Counted from the stretch's first letter, positions 34,501 through 43,877 are shown. The stretch is 64,000 bases of DNA from Hermatobates lingyangjiaoensis (GCA_026182355.1 JAPFBL010000609.1:86306-150305); one strand, 5' to 3'. Notes: a model not told the origin generated them from the letters alone. A program made the numbers and translations.

Positions 34501-34756
34501 GGTCATTTTAAAACCCACCTCTAATGCTACTTCACAATCCAACTTCATCATGTCATTTAACTTAATTCTTTCAAAAAAAAAAAAACAACCAATTTTTAAG
34601 TCCTGCTAAACAAAATATTCAAAATCCAATATCAGATCTTTATTCTAAAATATTTGATTTTATTATACCATAATCATATCATATTTGTAGTTATGAGATA
34701 GTTTCATATATCTTATACATGATTTTAGCAGGTATACTACAGCATTCTTCTTGTTG

Positions 34757-34782
34757 CAGATGAGTGACACCCGAAACCGGTC
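34757..34782 (+). ncRNA. Hammerhead motif, family H9
   Basis: Box CAGATGA (U4 replaced by A), weak helix II with GTG/CAC, GAA, ACCGGT, C at H17. It sits directly against DR-A copy 4. Confidence 0.5.
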
Positions 34783-35000
34783 CGAGAGCTACTGCAGCAG
34801 TGTACCTCAGAGAATGCAAAGCCTGAAGACCAAACGACCACGAAGACGACACATGTTTACGACGAAGACTCATTCTTGACAATGTTTACTGATCTAACAA
34901 AAACAGCAGGATGAGAATCTAGCAGTAGTGGACCTCTGGTCCTGAACTGCTATTTACGACATGCACTGTTGTGCATGGTAATATTACTTGGTCGTTGCTC
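34783..35000 (-). repeat. Dispersed repeat DR-A, copy 4
   Basis: CTCAGAGAATGCAAAGCCTG, GCAGGATGAGAATCTAGCAG and TTTACGACATGCACTG match 17885-18165 in the same orientation. Confidence 0.72.
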
Positions 35001-35400
35001 GTTGGAGGTAAGACGGTATATTATATTTCTAATATTAAGAATAATACAAGTTGATATCTCTTAAAACTTCGATCGATATTTAGTTTATTGTTTTAATAAA
35101 AGAAACCAATAATAAAAAAAATTTTGTTTTCAGCAATATTATTAATATGTGAAGTATCTCACCTTTACATTCCAGAAGCGATTTATTTTCAAGTGTTAGA
35201 AAGAAAACCGATGTTCTCAATTACAAAGGGAATTGTCTACCTGTTTTCATTTTGAAAAGAGGTTTTCAAGGATTAAGTTAATAGCATTTGTATAAAAGCT
35301 ATTTGAAAGTAAGATGGTTTAAAGGAGTTGGGTAGATTTGAGAACTAAAAGGGTGTACCGCTTGAAGGAAGAAAAAAAGAGGGGGGGGGGGGATTTGGAT
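35001..35400. other. AT-rich stretch with G-run
   Basis: About 10-12 G at 35381-35392. Nothing else recognised. Confidence 0.4.
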
Positions 35401-35700
35401 GGTTGTCCTAATGCCCTTACTAAGTAGAAGAGTTTAAGTGGCTTGTCTTAGATTGAACCCAGGGTATAAGTAAAGAAGACGACGAGTGGATTCTTCTATT
35501 GGCATTGAGATGGCACCAAGGGTCGCCTTTAGGGCAATGAGTCGAAGGGTACAACACCTGACCGGGTGGTCTCTAACCCTTCCCTTATCTCTCTTGCTAT
35601 AATATACCCAAATTACCTTTTCACTATGTACAAAACAAACCTTTACTCTTCCCATGCCTATTTGTATAACATAAAAAAAAACCTCTATCACACTTCAACA
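35401..35700 (-). repeat. Possible SINE-like segment
   Basis: On the minus strand CCTGGGTTCAATCTAAG resembles a B box, preceded by balanced sequence (CCAAGGGTCGCCTTTAGGGC on plus). No clear A box, so the tRNA origin is uncertain. The 85-aa frame is unidentified. Confidence 0.3.
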
Positions 35701-36006
35701 CCAGCTTTAACAATTTTAGTTATAAAAATTTAATTCATTAACTGTCTTATATAGACTTTTTATAAATCTGATTATTAAATGAAATACTATTACAAAGACA
35801 TTTACTATCTGATTAAAGTGAATATAAGTTTCTTTTTACACAAGAGATGGGAGTGGTGTTATATTCGTAGATGCAGGCTTGAACACAGAGACGTAACTTT
35901 CTAAATACCACAACAAAGCAGTATTTACCATCTTCTTCTTTTGCTCAAAAGAAATTTGGGGTGAGCAGTCAAAAACCCCTTGACCTCCCCAATATATATA
36001 TATATA

Positions 36007-36101
36007 AAGATTTCACATAAACACGTGAAATAACAATCAATGATCAAACCACAATGATCTTAGTCTTGTTTTCCCATTTCTTATTGTGGTTTGATCATTG
36101 A
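36007..36101. repeat. H4 mini-hairpin, ribozyme core deleted
   Basis: Same ends as 20998-21097 (TTTCACATAAACACGTGAAA to TTGTGGTTTGATCATTG) with only GATCTTAGTC left in the middle. (TA)n on both sides (35993-36005 and 36102-36122). Confidence 0.82.
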
Positions 36102-36177
36102 TATATATATATATATATATATAAAATAAATTCAAAACGAAGGAAACACACAGAAAGACACAGACATAATTCACATC

Positions 36178-36203
36178 GATATTTCGACCATCGTCGTCAT
36201 CAG
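36178..36203 (-). ncRNA. Hammerhead motif, family H3
   Basis: Box CTGATGA, spacer C, helix II GAC/GTC with loop GATG, GAA, ATAT, C at H17. Core intact. Confidence 0.8.
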
Positions 36204-36260
36204 GAGGTGTGAAGAGCGAAGAGTCCCGCAGGAAGACTCGCTCTTCGCTCTTCACACCTC

Positions 36261-36286
36261 CTGATGACGACGATGGTCGAAATATT
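36261..36286 (+). ncRNA. Hammerhead motif, family H3
   Basis: Same core as its partner but T at H17. Helix I can form GA plus TGTGA with TCACA plus TC, with a two-base bulge. Confidence 0.8.
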
Positions 36287-36375
36287 GATGTGAGTTATGT
36301 CTGTGTCTTTCTGTGTGTTTCCTTCGTTTTGAATTTATTTTATTTTAAAAAAGTCCGCTGGACAGTTTCTTTTAA

Positions 36376-36378
36376 TTG

Positions 36379-36405
<27 letters not shown>
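36376..36405. repeat. (TA)n microsatellite
   Basis: Separates the H3 palindrome from the H2 half-element. Confidence 0.9.
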
Positions 36406-36409
<4 letters not shown>

Positions 36410-36615
36410 CAATAAAATCGGAAAGACGATCCTAATTGGACACAATACGAGTTCTAAATCAAAGAAGAGTAACATACACTGTTACTTACCGTCGCATCTC
36501 CAGTGTGATTGATCTCCCTCTCTCTTTTCTTCTGAAGACAGATTGCTCAGAAAATTTCAGTTTTGTAGGTGTATTTCTTTACTCTGTGTGCTACGCTTTT
36601 TCGATTTTGATATAT
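36410..36615 (+). repeat. H2-like half-element
   Basis: Ends in GTAGGTGTATTTCTTTACTC, then TGTGTGC as in other H2 right halves. One diverged hammerhead. Confidence 0.55.
36532..36557 (+). ncRNA. Hammerhead motif, family H2, diverged
   Basis: Box CTGAAGA, spacer C, weak helix II (AG/CT), GAA, AATT, T at H17. Core kept, helix II poor. Confidence 0.6.
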
Positions 36616-36984
36616 ATTTATAAAAAGATTTTGGTAAAAATAAATTACATATTCACTAGACAAAAAAAGTTTAATTCCCATTTATATTGACTTATGTAAA
36701 AATGTTTCGGAGAGTAATCTTGTTATTGTGGGTGATTTTACAGTCTATTTTATAAAACTTACTAGAATATTTACGACTCGTGACGACGAACATTATTTCG
36801 AAATATTGTCTATAGTAAATGTTAGCACTTATTCTGTATTAACTTCAAGTTAACTTATTATTGAATATAAGAGTGATATAGTCTATTCAGTAAAATGTAC
36901 GCTGACATTGAAAAAGAATGTATCAGAGAAACCATTTAATAACTAAAAAAAATGTAGTCTAAAAATACGTAGTCTAAAAAAAAT

Positions 36985-37295
36985 GTTGTCTAAAAATAGG
37001 TTTTTGGCAAAAAAGGTGACTTTCCCATCATGCATAATTGCTTCCAAACAATAGAGCTCATTTACACTATGAGGTGCATTTTTCTCAAAACTCTCAACTT
37101 AATTCGTCAAAGATTATGGACCGTAGCGTGTCCACAAACTTTAGATACATACTCACCCAACCACCCATGGACACACACACATACAGACATCATCGAAAAA
37201 ACTTTCATAAAACGACTTTTGGGACCTCAAAAAATGTGATTCCGTCAAAATCTCAAGATTGAATTTTTTCACGATACTTTACTTACAGCAAAGTT
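36985..37295 (-). mobile_element. Unclassified element, decayed first-end fragment
   Basis: GTTTTTGGCAAAAAAGGTGA, CATCATGCATAATTGCTTCC and TGATTCCGTCAAAATCTCAA correspond to the complement of 13754-14050. The terminal near-palindrome is worn. Confidence 0.75.
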
Positions 37296-37977
37296 AAAAG
37301 AAAAACAATATTAAAACACAAATACAACCTTAAGAATAGAATAGGCGTTTACGCTTTAAGTATGTATCCCTGCCACTTTACACTGCTTCAAATAATAAAC
37401 AAAAACAAATAATATATAATAAAGAACAAGGTATTTCATGAAATAGTCTACATAACTGAAGACCCAACTTTCTATAATATCAGAACTCATACAGCTGACT
37501 GATTCCAACCTTCTGCAATTGTTTTCCACAATTATTATTTTAAAACCTTTAATCCACTTTTTGTTCGTATACACGTCGTATTTCTTGCCAATTACTCTGT
37601 CCCTGTGAACTCACTTTTAATAGAATATTATTTGCCCTGGTGTGGGTGTCATTTGATAACCGTCCCACATAATCTTCCTGAATTCCCTATTTCGTATTTT
37701 AAACATGTTTATGCAAATTTCTCCAAGAATTAAATAACCTTGGTAATTGATTAGATATATTTATAGTAAAGAAACGAAAATTAGAGTATTATAATTTTCT
37801 TTCAATTTTATAGTGAGAATTCATGCATATTATGATTTCAAAGTTTTGTTTTTGTTTCTTCATAGCAACCTATAAAGGGAATTTTTCATTTTTCTTTTAT
37901 ATATTTCTTTCTTCTATTTATGATAATTTTCAATTTTTTGCCTCAATGCCGAATATTTCCTGTAAAAGTGGAAAGGT
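37296..37977. other. AT-rich stretch, no gene recognised
   Basis: Nothing recognised. Confidence 0.45.
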
Positions 37978-37980
37978 CTC

Positions 37981-38017
<37 letters not shown>

Positions 38018-38039
38018 TGTCTGTGTGTGTGTGTGTGTA
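37978..38039. repeat. (TC)n(TG)n microsatellite
   Basis: TCTCTCTC run passing into TGTGTGTG. Confidence 0.95.
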
Positions 38040-38309
38040 TTTGTTTTATTTGGACCAAACCCTGAGAATGAATTTATTACTTTATACATTTAACATAAAT
38101 AAAAATTCTAGTAAAATGAAAAAAGTAAATGCAAAACTAAACAGAAATTATTATAACTTTAACTTAAATTTATAATAATTATAACATTATAATTGTTATA
38201 TAATAGAATTGTATAATAATTAAGTTTAATTATAATAATTATTATATAAAAATCAATTAATTATTTGATAGAAGGTTAATTGATTAACCAATGAATCTAT
38301 AACAACAAA

Positions 38310-39230
38310 TTCATGACATCCTCGTCATCGGGAAGAAGTGCGAAGTACTCGCGTTGAGAAGCAAACACTACTGGCCTCCAGAGTAACTCGTGGAACCACC
38401 GCAATGCTGCTCCCCAGCGGAGGAGAGGAAAAAAGAAATCCTTCCAATATTTATTTAGAAAACAAGATAAAAAATATATAAAATACGAAATAATAATAAT
38501 AAAAAAAAAAAAAAAAATAAAAATAATAATAAAATAGTAATAATAATAATAATAATAAAAATAATAATATAATAATAAAATAAAAAATAATTAACGGTAC
38601 AGGTTGAGACCAGGAGAGAACGAGCCCCAAGGAGGCATATGAATGCCTCTTCGGAAGCTCTAAGGGTGACATGGGAATTAGACTCGGGGATTTGTTTGAG
38701 GATTTGTACCCTGAAACAATCATTGAAAGTTTGTTTCCCATGCAATTCCCATGACCTCCTTTCAATGATTGTTTCAGGGTACAAATCCTCAAACAAATCC
38801 CCGAGTCTAATTCCCATGTCACCCTTAGAGCTTCCGAAGAGGATTCATTCCTCCTTGGGGCTCGTTCTCCCCTGGTCTCAACCTGTACCGTTAATTATTT
38901 TTTTTTATTATTATTATTATATTTTATTATTATTATTATTATTAATTTTATTATTATTTTTAATTTTTATTTTTTATTATTATTATTTCGTATTTTATAT
39001 TTTTTATCTTGTTTTCTAAATAAATATTGGAAGGATTTCTATTTTTCCTCTCCTCCGCTGGGAGCAGCATTGCGGTGGTTCCACGAGTTACTCTGGAGGC
39101 CGTAGTAGTTTGCTTCTCAACGCGAGTACTTCGCACTTCTTCCGATGACGACGGATGTCGAAATATCGAAGTGAGTTCTGTAGTGTCTTTCTGTGTTCTT
39201 TTCTAGTGTTAAAGTGTTTATTTCCCACGG
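38310..39230. repeat. 0.86 kb palindrome with H3-type ends
   Basis: Arms meet near 38743. Outer parts GTGCGAAGTACTCGCGTTGA (38338) and its complement (39120), AT-only stretches, then ACGGTACAGGTTGAGACC and a 150-bp unique-looking core (GGAATTAGACTCGGGGATTT) are all mirrored. Unlike the short H3 palindromes, the interior carries extra sequence, perhaps captured host or coding DNA. Mirror frames of 120-126 aa arise from the symmetry. Confidence 0.9.
39142..39167 (+). ncRNA. Hammerhead motif, family H3, C4 subtype
   Basis: Box CCGATGA (U4 replaced by C), helix II GAC/GTC with loop GGAT, GAA, ATAT, C at H17. The left partner at 38313-38332 has lost GAA and ATAT. Confidence 0.68.
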
Positions 39231-39299
39231 ACCTTTCATTTTATTCGAAGTTTTTTTTATAAAAATATATATTATATATATATATATATTTCAATATAG

Positions 39300-39460
39300 A
39301 CAAAGAAACATAGAGAAATCAAAAGAACACACTTACAGTCTTTAGGAGAGTGCGCTTGGTTTCCCTCTCTTATCTCTCCTGAAGACGGTTCAAACCGAAA
39401 ATTAGAGACTGTAAGTGTATTCTTTTGATTTCTCTATGTTTTTTTGTCTATTTTGAACTA
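39300..39460. repeat. H2 palindromic element, left arm shortened
   Basis: AAGAAACATAGAGAAATCAA mirrors TTGATTTCTCTATGTTTTTT. The left arm lost its hammerhead between CTTACAGTC and AGGAGAG. Confidence 0.8.
39379..39404 (+). ncRNA. Hammerhead motif, family H2
   Basis: Box CTGAAGA, spacer C, helix II GGTT/AACC with loop CA, GAA, AATT, A at H17. Intact core. Confidence 0.8.
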
Positions 39461-39567
39461 TTTTTGTCCTTTTTTGATCGTATTTCCAACGAAAAAGTGT
39501 ATATATATATATAAAATAAATTCAAAACGAAGGAAACACACTGAAAGACACAGACATAACTCATATC

Positions 39568-39593
39568 GATATTTCGACCATCGTTGTCATCAG
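39568..39593 (-). ncRNA. Hammerhead motif, family H3
   Basis: Box CTGATGA, spacer C, helix II with AAC/GTC (one mismatch), GAA, ATAT, C at H17. Confidence 0.75.
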
Positions 39594-39719
39594 GAGGTGT
39601 GAAGAGCGAAGAGCAAAGAGTCCCGCAGGAAGACAGGGCAGCGACTGCGCCCTGAGTCTGAGACTGAGTCACGGCCCTGTCTTCCTGCGGGACTCTTCGC
39701 TCTTCGCTCTTCACACCTC

Positions 39720-39745
39720 CTGATGACGAAGATGGTTGAAATATC
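39720..39745 (+). ncRNA. Hammerhead motif, family H3
   Basis: Box CTGATGA, helix II weakened (last base T instead of C before GAA), ATAT, C at H17. Confidence 0.7.
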
Positions 39746-39857
39746 GATGTGAGTTATGTCTGTGTCTTTCTGTGTGTTTCCCTCATTTTGAATTTATTTT
39801 ATTTAAAAAAGTCCGCTGGACCGTTTCTTTTGATATAAATATAAAATTAATAAATAG

Positions 39858-39892
39858 TTTATATATATATTATATATATATATATATATATA
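39858..39892. repeat. (TA)n microsatellite
   Basis: Interrupted TA run between two hammerhead elements. Confidence 0.85.
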
Positions 39893-39952
39893 ACTTTAAA
39901 TTACACAAAGCACGACACAGAAAAGAGAATACAAAGAAAACTTACAGAATTC

Positions 39953-39980
39953 AATATTTCGAACTGTTGTTCGTCATCTG
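39953..39980 (-). ncRNA. Hammerhead motif, family H3, A4 variant
   Basis: Box CAGATGA (U4 to A), spacer C, perfect helix II GAAC/GTTC with loop AACA, GAA, ATAT, T at H17. Followed by a larger (TA)n/TATTA region at 40045-40120. Confidence 0.62.
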
Positions 39981-40160
39981 GAGAGTAGACTAGAAGAGAG
40001 GACGAAGTGAGAGAGATCTCCCCACGTCGAAGAACAGAGCGCGAATGTATATATATATATTACATTTATATATATATATATATTATTATTATATAATATT
40101 ATATTATATATATATATATAAGAATAAAACACAATGAAGAACGACTCATTTTGTACAGGA

Positions 40161-40189
40161 GTATTTCGACCTTGTTAACGGTTGTCATC
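40161..40189 (-). ncRNA. Hammerhead-like motif, decayed
   Basis: GTGATGA box (C3 lost), helix II ACC/GGT, GAA, then ATAC instead of ATAT. Flanked by (TA)n at 40107-40121. Confidence 0.45.
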
Positions 40190-41230
40190 ACCACAGGAAG
40201 TCATACCGTGAAAATACACTAGTAACACAGTAAAAATCATATAAGGATATATTTTAGGTACCTTTTGAAGCAGCTCGGTCTTAAAAGTCTAAACAAAGCT
40301 GTGATACTTTTTCTCATTTTTCTCACAATAGTAAAATTTTTTTGTAAATACCTATCACAAGTTATAGTATATACATTTATAGAGAAGAAGACCATATATT
40401 TCAGGAAGGACTACCTTTTTTTTTTAAATGTTTAAATTTTTGTTGGTATATTTTCTTTATTTGCTTATAATTTCTTGATTGTAAAATTAAATTTTTGCTA
40501 CATAAATGACCTATAGAATTAATACTGGTCATTTGTAATCAACTTATATAAAGTGCATTTGTGATTAACTTATATAAAATGCATTTGAAATTAACTTATT
40601 TAACTAAAAACTGTATATTCTAATTTTCAAATCATCCACCGTTATTTAATAAGGATGTGTTAATCCATGTTATGTTAATATATTTTACGAAGTTTGCCAA
40701 CCGGATGATTGTTGAACAGTTTCCTTTGTTCGATCATAATCATGATTCCTCGTTCCATGTTTTAATTATACCCCTGTAATAATAATAATAATAATAATAA
40801 TAGTAATTAATTATTATATCGAAATAATAATAAAAATATTAATTATTGTATTAAAAGGAATACATTCTTATTTTTTTTTAATATTTTTAAAAATATTTTT
40901 TCGGGAAAATAATAAAATAGAAATTAAAATTCCTGTATTTTAGTTTGAGTTAACATTTGGAGTAATAAATTTGGAAATCAACATTTAGAATTACTGGCAG
41001 GAGTATCTGACTAAGTACCTTAGGAGTACCTAGTAAGTACCTTATTGACTAAGTTTAGCAAAGTCTTTAAAAAATTGCAACGTGATTTTTCAAAGTTACT
41101 GATTTGATAATAGTTACAATTAGTTATTTTCAGGTTCATGCTAGTAATGATTCTTCTAGTCTACTATTGAATTCAAACCTTCATCACACAATATTTTTTT
41201 TTATTGTTGAAACTGATCCTCTAGGAAGTG
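40190..41230. other. AT-rich stretch with (AAT)n
   Basis: (TAA)n at 40777-40803. ATATAAAATGCATTTG repeats twice near 40545-40590. No gene recognised. Confidence 0.5.
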
Positions 41231-41475
41231 GTAACGTCAGCCGTTTACCGGTTTATTTTTTATTTCTATTTTTTTTTGATCGGTGATCCTTTAGATTCTA
41301 TATTGGGAGTCCTATATTTTTCCTAACTTAAGTAAATTTCGAGTAGAGATTTCTAACGAGTATTTGACATCGTTAAGGTTCGGGACCGACGTTTTAACGT
41401 CCTTCTCCAAGGGACGACGTACTCAGATTTATTCACCTCCCGCGTGCATAAACCGAGAGCGAGGTGGGCTTAACT
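41231..41475 (-). repeat. tRNA-derived SINE, copy 3
   Basis: CAGCCGTTTACCGGTTTATT, GATTCTATATTGGGAGTCC and CGGGACCGACGTTTTAACGT match 12818-13056. The tRNA-like head is not recognisable here. Confidence 0.65.
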
Positions 41476-41655
41476 TAATCGTTGATTATTTCTTTTATTT
41501 ATTTTAATTTATCTTTTGTTTACTTACTTATTTTTATTTTTGCTTGGGTTTTTTACCTGTGCTAATAGTTTTTGTTTTCATTTGTTATAATTTATTTTGC
41601 TTTTATTTCTTTATCTATCCTTGCATCTGTCCTAGAGACATCTTCAATATTATAC
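41476..41655. other. T-rich stretch
   Basis: Nothing recognised. Confidence 0.4.
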
Positions 41656-41690
41656 GAGCTTTCGACCATAGGAACATTGGTCATCTTCAG
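41656..41690 (-). ncRNA. Hammerhead motif, family H8
   Basis: Box CTGAAGA, spacer T, strong helix II GACCA/TGGTC, GAA, AGCT, C at H17. Intact core. Confidence 0.75.
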
Positions 41691-41805
41691 GTAGAGCATG
41701 CCTTGTAGTGAACAGCTTAAAAGTTAAAATTGCAGAAGCTGCTGCAAATTTTAACAACATATGTTTGAGAGAAGACCTGCTGCCAACGTATTCTCATATA
41801 TATAT

Positions 41806-41992
41806 ATATATGATCAAACCACAATAAGAAATGGGAAAACAAGACTAAGATGGGTTTTTGATTTTGATTTTCTGTTGGGTTTTTGACTCTGACGAAGACC
41901 GCTTGTTACGGTTGAAAGATCTTAGTCTTGTTTTCCCATTTCTTATTGTGGTTTGATCATTGATTGTTGTTTCACGTGTTTATGTGAAATCT
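41806..41992. repeat. H4 palindromic element, left core deleted
   Basis: GATCAAACCACAATAAGAAA on the left mirrors TTTCTTATTGTGGTTTGATC on the right, then TTTCACGTGTTTATGTGAAA. The left half lost its hammerhead. (TA)n on both sides. Confidence 0.85.
41889..41923 (+). ncRNA. Hammerhead motif, family H4
   Basis: Box CTGACGA, spacer A, helix II GACCG/CGGTT, GAA, AGATCT, T at H17. Confidence 0.78.
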
Positions 41993-42088
41993 TTATATAT
42001 ATATATATATAAAATGAAAGGTCTGTGTGGACAATAAACACTTTAACACATAGAAAAGAACACAGAAAGACACTACAGAACTCACTTC

Positions 42089-42114
42089 GATATTTCGACA
42101 TCCGTCGTCATCGG
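42089..42114 (-). ncRNA. Hammerhead motif, family H3, C4 subtype
   Basis: Box CCGATGA, spacer C, helix II GAC/GTC, GAA, ATAT, C at H17. Only U4 departs from consensus. Confidence 0.7.
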
Positions 42115-42214
42115 GAAGAAGTGCGAAGTACTCACGTTGAGAAGCAAACTGCTACTCGTTTGCTTCTCAACTGCTACTCGTTTGCTTCTCAACGCGAGTA
42201 CTTCGCACTTCTTC

Positions 42215-42240
42215 CCGATGACAACGGATGTCAAAATATC
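42215..42240 (+). ncRNA. Hammerhead motif, family H3, C4 subtype, G12 lost
   Basis: Box CCGATGA, helix II with AAC/GTC, AAA in place of GAA after C, ATAT, C. Confidence 0.6.
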
Positions 42241-42290
42241 GAAGTGAGTTCTGTAGTGTCTTTCTGTGTTCTTTTCTATGTGTTAAAGTG

Positions 42291-42323
<33 letters not shown>

Positions 42324-42329
42324 CCATAG

Positions 42330-42495
42330 AAACGTACAAAACAAAATAAGAAATGAGAAAAAAAAAAGACTAAAATTGTTCAAACCATAACGAAGACCGC
42401 TTGTTACAGTTGAAATATCTTAGTATTTTTTTTTTCATTTCTTATTGTAGTTTAGACGTTGATTGTTACTTGACGTGTTTATTGAGAAATCTTGT
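42330..42495. repeat. H4 element, heavily decayed
   Basis: ACGAAGACCGCTTGTTACAG then TTGAAATATCTTAG (42387-42421), and TTGATTGTTACTTGACGTGT at the right. Left arm AAATGAGAAAAAAAAAGAC mirrors TTTTTTTTTCATTTCTTATT. Confidence 0.65.
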
Positions 42496-42759
42496 TATAT
42501 ACCATATAACTTAAGTGTTTTGGATTATTGTGTACTTCAAATTTTTATCCATTCAAATTAAACATGGACTGTATTTTGAGTATTTTGTATAAATAAATTA
42601 ATATTGCTTGAGGTCATGGTAAGGTTTTTATCAACTGATGCTTGAGATACTAGATTTTCAACACCTATATATTAGTTTCATGATTGTTTACATATTTAAT
42701 ACAAATAGTGTCATCGATTATGCTGTTGTTCATCCAAAAAAAAAAAAAGGCAAAGAGAT
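42496..42759. other. AT-rich stretch
   Basis: Nothing recognised. Confidence 0.4.
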
Positions 42760-42970
42760 TGGTATTGCAATAAAGGCCAGGTGGGTGCCTATAAAGGGTT
42801 GAGTCGTGACAAGGCCTTCTTCAAGCTGAAGGGATTTGCGCAGAGTGCCTTGGCCCTAATCGCGCCTTATCTCTCAGGTACGGCCACCCACCATCTGCCC
42901 CCCAGCCCCCCAGCCATCACTCTCATCCCCCCAAAACCCATTATTATTTTTACAGTTGGTCGCCTACACT
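42760..42970. other. GC-rich island with CArG-like word
   Basis: Strong contrast with its surroundings: GGCCAGGTGGGTGCCTATAA, GCGCAGAGTGCCTTGGCCCT, CCCCCCAGCCCCCCAGCCAT. CCTATAAAGG at 42788-42797 fits the CC(A/T)6GG consensus. A 63-aa frame (42781-42972) lacks a recognisable domain. Candidate conserved non-coding block. Confidence 0.35.
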
Positions 42971-43480
42971 GATAGAATAACAAGTTTTGACACACCTGAA
43001 TCTAAGCCAATTTTTTTTGCCACTAAAAAAAAAAGAGGAGCAAAACCGTTTGAAACATAATCTCTTAGCAACTGAACTTGTTTATTCCATTAAATATTGT
43101 ATAAACTCAAATTAATTTATGTGATATAAAGAAAGCAATCTACTAAACCTTTAATGTAAGTAAAATGACAATAATATGATAAATTATTATTCATATGGTA
43201 AATCTTCAACCGTTGTTTCGCTAGTTCTACGCTTGTCCTCATCGCTTATGATGGTGGTTTGAGTATATCTTTTATTTAAGAAGGAGTAGTTATTTTGGTT
43301 GAACGATCTTAGTCCCGTTTTTTTTTAATTTCTTAGGGTAGTTTGAGTGTTGATTTCTTTTCCACTTGTTTACAGTATAATCTTGATCTCCGTTAAATCT
43401 GGTTTAGTATAGTATAGGTATATAATATTGGTATAAATATTGGTAAATAGTATATAATACTGGTATAGTAAAAAGTATAC
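42971..43480. other. AT-rich stretch with worn H4 trace
   Basis: TTGAACGATCTTAGTCCCGT near 43299 is an H4 relic. Short TAGTATA repeats at 43405-43480. Confidence 0.45.
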
Positions 43481-43498
43481 TTCTTACTATACTTCTGC

Positions 43499-43533
43499 CT
43501 ATGAAAAAGGTTTTAAATAAAGGCCGAAACGTT
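43499..43533 (+). ncRNA. Hammerhead-like motif, family H5 with shortened box
   Basis: Box CTATGA (G5 missing), A-rich bulge, helix II worn here, GAA, ACGT, T at H17, then GGCAATGAGAG. The same arrangement recurs at 47961, 52570 and 56824 with the strong helix ATTTT/AAAAT. Confidence 0.5.
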
Positions 43534-43621
43534 GGCAATGAGAGTTTCATTTGAACCTGAAAAACTGACCGAGTCCCGATAAACTTTAGTTTTGTTTCTA
43601 TTAAGCGGTCGATACTTTTAT

Positions 43622-43655
<34 letters not shown>

Positions 43656-43660
43656 TAAAA
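43534..43660 (+). repeat. H5 terminal-repeat remnant
   Basis: GAGAGTTTCATTTGAACCTG and TAGTTTTGTTTCTATTAAGC, GGTCGATACTTTTATC, match the complement of 47870-47960 and 58675-58740. A (TA)n run follows (43624-43651). Confidence 0.7.
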
Positions 43661-43860
43661 AGACAACACATAAAAGAAACGAGAACACTTACAATATCTT
43701 GAACTAAAGGCGACACTTGCCTTCCACCCGCACTCCTGAACGCACGTACATCTTCTTCTTCACTTCTATTCCCTTCCTGATTACCAACTTCAGTTCGAAA
43801 TATCAGTTCGTTTCTTTTATGTGTTGTCTTTTTCATTTATTTAGCTTGTCCGGTTTAGGC
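43661..43860. repeat. H3 palindromic element
   Basis: AAAAAGACAACACATAAAAG mirrors CTTTTATGTGTTGTCTTTTT. (TA)n on both sides. The left arm hammerhead is decayed (ACAATATCTTGAACTAAAGG). Confidence 0.8.
43777..43804 (+). ncRNA. Hammerhead motif, family H3
   Basis: Box CTGATTA (G8 changed), helix II AAC/GTT-type, GAA, ATAT, C at H17. Confidence 0.6.
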
Positions 43861-43874
43861 TGTTTCGTATTTTC

Positions 43875-43877
<3 letters not shown>

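Larger units (their letters stand above)
36121..36347. repeat. H3 palindromic element
   Basis: AATTCAAAACGAAGGAAACA on the left returns as TGTTTCCTTCGTTTTGAATT on the right; arms about 100 bp, nearly exact, meeting near 36236. Two intact H3 motifs face outward. Closely related to 39520-39800. Confidence 0.92.
39520..39800. repeat. H3 palindromic element
   Basis: Sister of 36121-36347: same outer arms (AAACGAAGGAAACACACTGA) and GAAGAGCGAAGAGC inside, with extra mirrored centre ACAGGGC. (TA)n borders at 39498-39513. Confidence 0.92.
42012..42290. repeat. H3 palindromic element, C4 subtype
   Basis: CACATAGAAAAGAACACAGA mirrors TCTGTGTTCTTTTCTATGTG. GAAGCAAACTGCTACTCG and its complement form the centre. 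Bordered by (TA)n (41994-42012 and 42294-42325). Confidence 0.9.

Noticed and set aside
38451..39019. Three mirror-related frames of 120-126 aa
   Set aside because: They arise from the palindrome and end in poly-Ile/Tyr/Leu from (AAT)n; no domain is recognised.
39950..40121. Possible second full H3 palindrome after 39950
   Set aside because: Only one arm with one hammerhead is present; the rest is (TA)n and TATTA low complexity.
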